DNA from: Rhodoferax sp.
GTDB taxonomy: Bacteria; Pseudomonadota; Gammaproteobacteria; Burkholderiales; Burkholderiaceae_C
DNA length: 5,227 nucleotides
Reading direction: 5' to 3'
NCBI GenBank assembly: GCA_017880985.1
Contig: JADGRK010000197.1
Coordinates: 1 to 5,227, forward strand
Positions 1-5,227 of the stretch are shown piece after piece; positions within the stretch are counted from its first letter, which is position 1, and each line of letters opens with the position of its first letter. The notes beneath the pieces are model-generated. The model did not search any database and was not told where the DNA came from. It worked only from the letters and a program-made list of their open reading frames with translations. The position numbers were made by a program, and so were the translations under genes.

Positions 1-1588
1 CGACGTGAAGATCGACATGCTTTTCGGGATATTTAGCCAACTCCCACGGTTTTGCAGTATCAATGTAGCGGTTGACTTCATCCGCAAAAGCCATGATCAA
101 GCGAATAGCTTTTGCAAAATCTCTGCGCTCATAGCAATCGCCCACATAAGAGCCCAGGCCCCGGACCGTAACCGGCGCGTCACTCAAAGCCGAAGGGTGG
201 TCGGCCCTAGACATCTCCATTTCAAGCGCAGTCAGATCAATTTCGTCGTCCGGCCCTCCAGGACGAGTGTTCCCGATCTGGAACATCGCGACGAGCTTTC
301 CATCGAACTTTTTCACGATGAAGCCACTGGCCCGACTGGCGATGTTCACATACTTGCCAATCAAGTCGCTATTGACCCGGGCCATGAAATCTTCCGGGCT
401 GAACTCGATGTCTTCATTGTGGCCGTTCAGCTTGGCGGCGATGTAGTAGCGCAGCCACTCCGGATTCATGCCCAGGCTGAGGTACTTGAGCGGGTCCAAC
501 CCGGTGCCACGGCTCTTGCTCATCTTCTCGGCGTTCACTGTCAAAAATCCATGCACGAAGACCGCGTCTGGTGTTTTACGGCCGCTGAAATGCAGTGTCG
601 CGGGCCAGAACAGCGTGTGAAAGGTCACGATGTCCTTGCCGATGAAGTGGTACTGCTCGGTGGCCGGGTCGGCCATAAAGGCGTCGTAATGTTGCGTCCC
701 CAGAGCGGCGTCGCCAGCGAGCTTGACGAAGTGGTTTTTGAGCGAGGCCAGGTAACCAATGGGCGCGTCCAGCCAGACATAAAAATATTTGCCGGGTGCA
801 TCCGGAATTTCAATGCCGAAGTAGGGTGCGTCGCGCGAGATGTCCCAGTCGGCCAGGCCTTCGCTGGTGCTGCCATCCGGATTTTTTCGCGTCGAGAACC
901 ACTCCCTGACCTTGTTCAGAACCTCTGGCTGCAGGCGAGGCAAGCCCCGCGCATTGCTGCCTTGAACCCAGTCTTCCAGAAACGCAACGCAGCGTGGGTC
1001 GGACAGCTTGAAAAAAAAGTGCTCGGCGCTCTTGAGTACCGGCGTGGCACCTGACAAGGCAGAGTAAGGGTTGACCAGGTCAGTCGGCGCATAGACGGCG
1101 CCGCAATCTTCGCAGTTGTCGCCATACTGGTCTTTGGCACCGCATTTTGGGCATTGGCCCTTGATGAAGCGATCCGGCAGGAACATGTTCTTCTCGGGGT
1201 CGAAAAACTGTTCGACCGATTTGCGTTCAATCAGCGAACCATCCGCCCGATCCCGCAAGTCGCGGTAAATCTGGCGCGCCAACTCGTGGTTCTCTGGCGC
1301 GTCGGTGGAATGCCAGTTGTCAAAACCGATGTGAAAGCCGTCCAGATAGGGCTTGCGGCCCGCTGCAATGTCGGCCACGAACTGCTGCGGCGTCTTGCCC
1401 GCCTTTTCGGCGGCAATCATGATCGGTGCGCCATGGCAGTCATCGGCGCAGACAAAGTGCACCGCGTTGCCCATCATTCTTTGGTAACGCACCCAGATAT
1501 CGGCCTGGATGTACTCCATGATGTGGCCGATATGGAAATTGCCGTTGGCGTAGGGCAGGGCGGTGGTGACGAAGAGTTGACGTGGCAT
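1..1588 (-). CDS. metG: Methionyl-tRNA synthetase, C-terminally truncated by the window edge
   Basis: Cytoplasmic class I aminoacyl-tRNA synthetase that uses ATP to attach methionine to tRNA-Met. The frame starts at ATG 1588-1586 and stays open to base 1, giving 529 codons; the true C-terminus lies outside the window. An in-frame TGA about 39 bases upstream, with no ATG or GTG between, fixes the start. Visible landmarks are the class I HIGH signature at residues 19-22, a zinc knuckle C146-X2-C149 and C159-X2-C162, the segment WDISRDAPYFG, and the second signature KMSKS at 355-359. The anticodon-binding domain keeps N415, R419 and W515, which align with E. coli N391, R395 and W461. Between about residues 432 and 480 this protein is roughly 30 residues longer than E. 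coli MetRS. Many betaproteobacterial enzymes carry a further C-terminal tRNA-binding/dimerisation domain, which would fall beyond the edge. There is no strong Shine-Dalgarno before the ATG. It lies 118 bases downstream of aroD on the same strand. Identification is very secure. Confidence 0.97.
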   Translation of the reverse strand, partial: MPRQLFVTTALPYANGNFHIGHIMEYIQADIWVRYQRMMGNAVHFVCADDCHGAPIMIAAEKAGKTPQQFVADIAAGRKPYLDGFHIGFDNWHSTDAPENHELARQIYRDLRDRADGSLIERKSVEQFFDPEKNMFLPDRFIKGQCPKCGAKDQYGDNCEDCGAVYAPTDLVNPYSALSGATPVLKSAEHFFFKLSDPRCVAFLEDWVQGSNARGLPRLQPEVLNKVREWFSTRKNPDGSTSEGLADWDISRDAPYFGIEIPDAPGKYFYVWLDAPIGYLASLKNHFVKLAGDAALGTQHYDAFMADPATEQYHFIGKDIVTFHTLFWPATLHFSGRKTPDAVFVHGFLTVNAEKMSKSRGTGLDPLKYLSLGMNPEWLRYYIAAKLNGHNEDIEFSPEDFMARVNSDLIGKYVNIASRASGFIVKKFDGKLVAMFQIGNTRPGGPDDEIDLTALEMEMSRADHPSALSDAPVTVRGLGSYVGDCYERRDFAKAIRLIMAFADEVNRYIDTAKPWELAKYPEKHVDLHV

Positions 1589-1617
1589 GGGGTGGTTGAC
1601 TTTCAGGGTTCGGCTCG

Positions 1618-1623
1618 ATTTTA
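1618..1623 (-). promoter_or_regulatory. Possible -10 element for metG
   Basis: On the minus strand the hexamer TAAAAT matches the sigma-70 consensus TATAAT at five of six bases and sits 29 bases before the metG ATG. No good -35 hexamer is found 16-18 bases further upstream, where the sequence is CTTTTT-like. If used, it would give metG its own transcript with a leader of roughly 20-25 bases. This is a weak call made from position and hexamer match only. Confidence 0.22.
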
Positions 1624-1673
1624 GTCAAAGCACTTTTCACAAAAAGATTGGCACACACACACCACTCACTCAG

Positions 1674-1697
1674 CGGCGCGGAAACCGCCACGCGCCG
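1674..1697 (-). other. GC-rich hairpin just after the aroD stop codon
   Basis: A perfect 7-bp inverted repeat, CGGCGCG at 1674-1680 and CGCGCCG at 1691-1697, encloses a 10-base loop. On the transcribed minus strand it begins nine bases after the aroD stop codon. A canonical intrinsic terminator would have a U-run right after the stem. Here the stem is followed by CTGAGTGAGTGG and a GT dinucleotide run, and the nearest T-run (five T) is some 28 bases away. It could mark the 3' end of the aroD message, protect it from exonucleases, or be read through into metG. The sequence does not decide between these. Confidence 0.4.
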
Positions 1698-1706
1698 ATC
1701 CGCAAG

Positions 1707-2489
1707 CTACTCGCCGTTCATGGATTTCTGCAGAATGGCCAGCACGGTATTGAGGTCTTCAATTGGAACCTGTCCCGGTGCCGACCTATTGGCACCGACG
1801 GCGAATGTCAGGGCCGAGCCAAAGGCCCAGCCAAACAGACGAGTGAGCGAGCCATAGGGCCCCATCGAGATGCTGATCAGCGGGATTCTGAGCGTCCGGC
1901 TGGCCGCCAGCGTGGCGCTTAAAAGCGTTAATACATCGTCCAGATTGCGCGACATGACCGCTACCTTGGCAATGTCAGCGCCGAGCTGATCAGCTTGCAG
2001 GAAGCGCTGTTTGAGTGTTTTTGACCCGGGCGTGGAAGAGAAGTTGTGAAACGACAGAATCAGCTTGATGTCGTTGGCCTTGGAGGCTTCACGCACCAGC
2101 GCGATGTGCGCGGGGTGGTTGCTCATCTCGAAATCGACCAGATCCACCTGACGGCTTTCGCAAACGGCTTTGTAGAGTGAAATTACTTCGTCTTCTGTCA
2201 GCGCAATCTTCTCGCCACCTTCACGAATGGAGCGGCGCGTGAACAGCAGCGGCATGTTGCCGGCAGCCTGTTTGATGGCGGTTGCCACGTTGATCACTTC
2301 TGTTGCATTGGCGATGCCGTCAAAAAAATCAACCCGCCATTCCAGAATGTCGGGCTTTTTGCCTAGTACCACTTTCACTTCGGCCAGAATTTGATCGCGC
2401 GTGCGTCCCGTCAGCGGTGTGCATATCAATGGAAATTTGCCACCGGCTGCTGGTTTGCCGTTCAGTTCAATGGGTTTGGCTGTTTGCAT
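1707..2489 (-). CDS. aroD: Type I 3-dehydroquinate dehydratase
   Basis: Cytoplasmic enzyme converting 3-dehydroquinate to 3-dehydroshikimate, the third step of the shikimate pathway and also a step in quinate catabolism. The protein is 260 residues, close to the usual 250 or so for type I enzymes, and should form a single TIM barrel. Aligning by eye to E. coli AroD, the active-site residues are present: E50 and R52 in the EWRVD motif, R86 and E90 in the RSIREGGE segment, catalytic H148 in SFHNF, Schiff-base K175 in DIAKVAVM, R217 in SLTRLFG, and Q240 in SAPGQ. The Schiff-base lysine and this motif order separate it from the unrelated type II family (AroQ). The start is ATG 2489-2487, preceded at an ideal distance by AGGAGG. 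It runs in the same direction as metG, 118 bases upstream of it, and divergently from the TonB-dependent receptor. A biosynthetic or a quinate-degrading role cannot be told apart here because no other shikimate or quinate gene is in the window. Confidence 0.96.
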   Translation of the reverse strand: MQTAKPIELNGKPAAGGKFPLICTPLTGRTRDQILAEVKVVLGKKPDILEWRVDFFDGIANATEVINVATAIKQAAGNMPLLFTRRSIREGGEKIALTEDEVISLYKAVCESRQVDLVDFEMSNHPAHIALVREASKANDIKLILSFHNFSSTPGSKTLKQRFLQADQLGADIAKVAVMSRNLDDVLTLLSATLAASRTLRIPLISISMGPYGSLTRLFGWAFGSALTFAVGANRSAPGQVPIEDLNTVLAILQKSMNGE

Positions 2490-2497
2490 GTTCGTGT

Positions 2498-2503
2498 CCT
2501 CCT
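2498..2503 (-). promoter_or_regulatory. Strong Shine-Dalgarno of aroD
   Basis: The minus strand reads AGGAGG with eight bases between it and the aroD ATG, a full-consensus ribosome binding site at optimal spacing. It confirms ATG 2489-2487 as the start and contrasts with metG and the receptor gene, neither of which has a clear Shine-Dalgarno. Confidence 0.85.
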
Positions 2504-2527
2504 GGCATTAAAAAATGACTCGCGCCC

Positions 2528-2559
2528 GGCTCGAGTGAGCCAACACTTTACGTCAAAGT
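2528..2559. promoter_or_regulatory. Two adjacent dyads in the divergent aroD/receptor intergenic region
   Basis: Two small inverted repeats lie almost side by side. The first is GGCTC (2528-2532) and GAGCC (2537-2541) around a four-base centre. The second is ACTTT (2545-2549) and AAAGT (2555-2559) around ACGTC. They sit near the upstream side of both divergent genes, where operators are common. Neither resembles the Fur box consensus, and no convincing -35/-10 pair for either gene was found around them. The arms are only five bases each, so chance is a serious alternative. The regulatory assignment is inferred from position. Confidence 0.2.
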
Positions 2560-2655
2560 CACACGGCTCTTTCCAGGGGGTACGCGCCTGGTAGGGTCAC
2601 ACCTGAAGGCGTGATCTTCACCAGCGCTTTACAACGCCTGAGCATAATCCGGCGC

Positions 2656-4923
2656 ATGCCATTGCCACAAATCGCAACCAAGCCAGGTCTGGCTCGCTGG
2701 TCCGCGCTTAGCTTGCTGATGGTGGTAGTCTCTGGCCAGGTGCTGGCACAGGGGCAAAGCGGGCTGTCGCCGTCGGCCCCAAGTGCCGACCCGGCGATCA
2801 CCTTGAAACCTGTGGAGGTGATCGGCGTTGCCGCCGATGACAGCGAACAGAGAAGGCAGTCCACTGCCGCCAAGATCGTCGTCGGTCGAGAGGATATTGA
2901 GCGTTACGGCGACAGCACCGTGGGTGAGCTGCTCAAGCGCTTGCCCGGCATCACGATGCAGGGGCGCCCCGGGCGCGGCGGCGCGCCGCGCATGCGCGGC
3001 CTGGGGGGCGGCTACACCCAGATTTTGGTCGATGGTGAGCGCGTGCCGCGCGGTTTTTCCCTGGATGACTTGTCTCCCGACCAAATTGAGCGCATTGAGA
3101 TTTTGCGCGCCCCCACCGCCGAGACCGGTGCCCGGGCGATTGCCGGCAGCATCAACATCATCACGCGTGGCGGCTACAACAAGCGTGTCAATAGCGTGAA
3201 CGTGGGGTTGGGCATGGAGAACGGCCACACCAACCCGGGCGTCTCCTGGTCGCGCAATGACACGCTGGGCCAATTCAACTACAACTTTTCAGTGTCTGCC
3301 ATGCACGGCGAACGCTCGAACGACGTCGCCACATCGACCCTGACCGAAAACCTTGGCAATGGCAGCGTCATTGAGCAGTCTGAAGTGACCCGCTCGACCG
3401 GATTGCGCGAGGGCATTCATGCCAATGGCCGCTTGCAGTGGCGCACTGACGGTGGTGACTCCGTCACGCTCACGCCCATGTTCGTCAGCTCACACAGTAG
3501 CGGCACCAGCAGCAGCCAGCTCACGCAGAGCGATGGCCGTTCGCCTTATGACAGCAGCAGCGGCAGCTCTGATAACCGTTTTTCGACCATGCGTCTGGCT
3601 GGCGTCTGGCTTCATCCGCTTGGCGATGGCGCCAGCCTGCGTTTGAGCGCCAATCTGGGTCAGAGCGATTGGGACAACCACGCGCTGCGCCAGAATGTGG
3701 GTGGCGCTCAAGCGCTCACCAATGTGATCAGCAATCAGTCCGAGCAGCATGATCGCACTTTCAACACAGTCGCAAAATACTCGCGTCTGCTGGCCGATCA
3801 GCATAACCTGGTGGCCGGCGTCGAGCTCGAATCGAACCGCCGCAACGAGCTTGCCAGCAGCTTGCAAAATGGCGAGTCGCCGTTGACCGAGTTTGATGGC
3901 AACCTGAGCGCAACGAGTTTGCGGCTGGCGGCGTATGCGCAGGACGAATGGGCCGTTACTCCGCACTGGGCAGTGCACGCCGGCCTGCGCTGGGAGGGCA
4001 TTCGCACCAGTGGGGCCGGTGCCATCGGCAGCCCGGACGTGAGCAACCGCAGCAGCGTTGCTACGCCTTTGCTGCACGCCGTTTGGCGCCCCGATCTGAC
4101 AGTCAAGGATCAGATTCGCTGGAGCCTGACGCGCAGTTACCGCTCGCCCGATCTGCAGAACATGATTGGCCGCCCAAACCTCAACAGCATGTTTCCGGGG
4201 CGCGGCGCCAATGATCCGATTCATCCCGACTCTGCCGGCAATCCGGCACTCAAGCCCGAACTGGCCAGCGGGCTTGACATGGCTTATGAGCACTATGTTC
4301 CCGGTGGCGGCCTGATCAGCGCCAACCTGTTCTACCGCCAGATCAAGGACCTGATGCGCAGCCAGACGACACTCGAAACGGTGTCCTGGGCCGATGTGCC
4401 GCGCTGGGTCGCGCGCCAGCAAAACGTCGGCGATGCCGTGACCCAAGGGCTGGAGCTGGAGGCCAAATTCCGTCTGAGCGAGGTCTGGCCGCAGGCGCCA
4501 AAGATTGATCTGCGTACCAATGCCAGTTTTTTTCACTCGCGCGTGCAAGGTGTGCCGGGGCCGGACAACCGGCTCGATCAGCAGCCCAATGGCACGCTCA
4601 ACCTGGGCGGCGAATACCGGCTCCAGGGAGTACCGGTCACCCTGGGCGGCAATCTCAACTGGACGCCCGGCTTCACGACGCAACTCAGTGATATTCAGAG
4701 CGTCGTGCAAGGCGACAAAAGGGTGCTCGATGGGTATCTGGTGTGGGTCATCAACCCGGTCTATCAGTTGCGCATTTCAGCCAACAATGCTGCGCCGCGC
4801 GAGTACCTCACCGGTGGCACTCTGATGTCTGTCAATTCCCTTGGGCAATCGATTCGGGAGACGGCGCAAACCATTGCACCCTCGTTTGTGAATGTGCAAA
4901 TCAGGCTGGAAATGAAGCTTTGA
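2656..4923 (+). CDS. TonB-dependent outer-membrane receptor
   Basis: Outer-membrane gated beta-barrel that imports a scarce ligand using energy passed from TonB-ExbB-ExbD. The ligand cannot be read from sequence; ferric siderophores are the commonest for this family. From ATG 2656 the protein has 755 residues, a normal family length. Residues 1-31 look like a Sec signal peptide, with a basic start, a hydrophobic core SALSLLMVVVSG and likely cleavage after V-L-A31. A TonB-box-like stretch (PVEVIGV) lies near 52-58. The plug spans about 66-171 and includes LLKRLPGI, the PRMRGLGGGYTQILVDGERV segment and SINIITR. The rest is barrel, with the late landmarks YRSPD and GNPALKPE. The leader before the plug is too short for an N-terminal signalling (STN) domain. 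Residues 278-305 are serine-rich, probably a surface loop. The mature protein contains no cysteine and ends in leucine instead of the usual aromatic residue. A GTG at 2611 would add 15 residues, but it would spoil the signal peptide and has no properly spaced Shine-Dalgarno. ATG 2656 also lacks a clear one, so the start is somewhat uncertain. Confidence 0.93.
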   Translation: MPLPQIATKPGLARWSALSLLMVVVSGQVLAQGQSGLSPSAPSADPAITLKPVEVIGVAADDSEQRRQSTAAKIVVGREDIERYGDSTVGELLKRLPGITMQGRPGRGGAPRMRGLGGGYTQILVDGERVPRGFSLDDLSPDQIERIEILRAPTAETGARAIAGSINIITRGGYNKRVNSVNVGLGMENGHTNPGVSWSRNDTLGQFNYNFSVSAMHGERSNDVATSTLTENLGNGSVIEQSEVTRSTGLREGIHANGRLQWRTDGGDSVTLTPMFVSSHSSGTSSSQLTQSDGRSPYDSSSGSSDNRFSTMRLAGVWLHPLGDGASLRLSANLGQSDWDNHALRQNVGGAQALTNVISNQSEQHDRTFNTVAKYSRLLADQHNLVAGVELESNRRNELASSLQNGESPLTEFDGNLSATSLRLAAYAQDEWAVTPHWAVHAGLRWEGIRTSGAGAIGSPDVSNRSSVATPLLHAVWRPDLTVKDQIRWSLTRSYRSPDLQNMIGRPNLNSMFPGRGANDPIHPDSAGNPALKPELASGLDMAYEHYVPGGGLISANLFYRQIKDLMRSQTTLETVSWADVPRWVARQQNVGDAVTQGLELEAKFRLSEVWPQAPKIDLRTNASFFHSRVQGVPGPDNRLDQQPNGTLNLGGEYRLQGVPVTLGGNLNWTPGFTTQLSDIQSVVQGDKRVLDGYLVWVINPVYQLRISANNAAPREYLTGGTLMSVNSLGQSIRETAQTIAPSFVNVQIRLEMKL

Positions 4924-5227
4924 GCCAGTGCGGGTTGCCTCCCCCGGTTCAGCATGCATAGGCAGCAACTTGAATTGTGTCGTGTGGCGGGCGGGTCGGC
5001 GGACCGGGTATCCGTTCTCTGGCCCACGCTCGCGGTCGTGTTCACCTGGTGTGCCAGCAGTTTGGCCTCAACGCCGTGACGGCTTTTCTGGCGTTGTGGT
5101 AACCGCGAATCGGGCCGACGCCCGGACACCCAATCCACCGGCCCGACGAAGTGATGGGTGTGCGGAATTCGAATGGGGTCCAACGGCGCTGCGGAAGTTT
5201 GTGATTTGAAAGGCGCCATTGCAGCGT
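4924..5227. other. Region without a supported gene, containing several inverted repeats
   Basis: No coding region with a recognisable product, ribosome binding site or tRNA-like fold was seen in the 304 bases after the receptor gene. Several inverted repeats are present: CAACGCC (5069-5075) with GGCGTTG (5090-5096); TCGGGCCG (5110-5117) with CGGCCCGA (5139-5146); and ACACCCA (5126-5132) with TGGGTGT (5155-5161). The last two interlock, so they could not both form as simple hairpins. None is followed by a run of T, so no canonical intrinsic terminator for the receptor gene is visible. The window ends before any neighbouring gene can be identified. Confidence 0.6.

Noticed and set aside
5..1054. 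Long open frame of 349 codons on the plus strand
   Set aside because: It lies entirely antisense to metG, whose protein has every expected motif; the plus-strand translation resembles no known family.
2643..2648. CATAAT as a -10 box for the receptor gene
   Set aside because: It lies only seven bases before the chosen ATG and has no partner -35 at 16-18 bases, so it would require a nearly leaderless transcript.
2611..2655. Upstream GTG start for the receptor
   Set aside because: GAAGG is only one base from the GTG, too close to act as a Shine-Dalgarno, and the extra 15 residues would place arginines before an otherwise typical signal peptide that begins at ATG 2656.
2490..2655. Cobalamin riboswitch ahead of the receptor
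   Set aside because: The region is too short and lacks the conserved B12-box-like GCCACTG element.
3490..4710. Open frame of 406 codons on the minus strand
   Set aside because: It is antisense to the receptor gene, which has clear family motifs across this span; long antisense frames are common in GC-rich genes.
4934..4969. GTTGCCT with AGG(CAG)CAAC stem just after the receptor stop
   Set aside because: It needs a three-base bulge and a 19-base loop and is not followed by a T-run, so it does not qualify as a terminator.
5073..5087. GCCG-TGA-CGGC followed by TTTT as a receptor terminator
   Set aside because: The stem is only four pairs and the T-run only four bases, about 150 bases after the stop codon; a competing longer stem (5069-5075 with 5090-5096) overlaps it.
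4928..5209. 93-codon plus-strand frame starting with GTG after the receptor
   Set aside because: Arg/Pro/Ser-rich translation with no recognisable motif, no Shine-Dalgarno, and a start only four bases after the receptor stop; most likely a chance open frame.
4764..5219. 151-codon minus-strand frame crossing the receptor 3' end
   Set aside because: About a third of it is antisense to the receptor; the rest shows no family resemblance and no ribosome binding site, so it is not supportable as a gene.

Overview
The window reads as ordinary chromosome of a GC-rich proteobacterium. The MetRS and the TonB-dependent receptor look most like Burkholderiales proteins, possibly Comamonadaceae such as Rhodoferax or Polaromonas. 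That placement rests on recognition of protein style and composition, not on a search.

Layout: positions 1-1588 (minus) hold the N-terminal 529 codons of methionyl-tRNA synthetase (metG), cut by the left window edge. Positions 1589-1706 are a short spacer with a GC-rich hairpin and a possible -10 element. Positions 1707-2489 (minus) encode a complete type I 3-dehydroquinate dehydratase (aroD) with a strong Shine-Dalgarno. Positions 2490-2655 separate divergent genes and contain two small dyads. Positions 2656-4923 (plus) encode a complete outer-membrane TonB-dependent receptor. Positions 4924-5227 have no gene I can support, but contain several inverted repeats.

The genes do not form one obvious pathway. 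AroD performs a step of the shikimate route to aromatic amino acids, or of quinate breakdown. MetRS charges tRNA-Met. The receptor imports an unidentified ligand, typically an iron chelate or cobalamin. aroD and metG point the same way and could be co-transcribed, while the receptor is transcribed away from them. No phage, IS, CRISPR, toxin-antitoxin or defence signature was seen, and I found no convincing new biological system. The points most worth checking are the type I (rather than type II) dehydroquinase in a likely betaproteobacterium, a roughly 30-residue insertion in the MetRS anticodon-binding domain, the variant plug motif and non-aromatic C-terminus of the receptor, and overlapping inverted repeats downstream of it.
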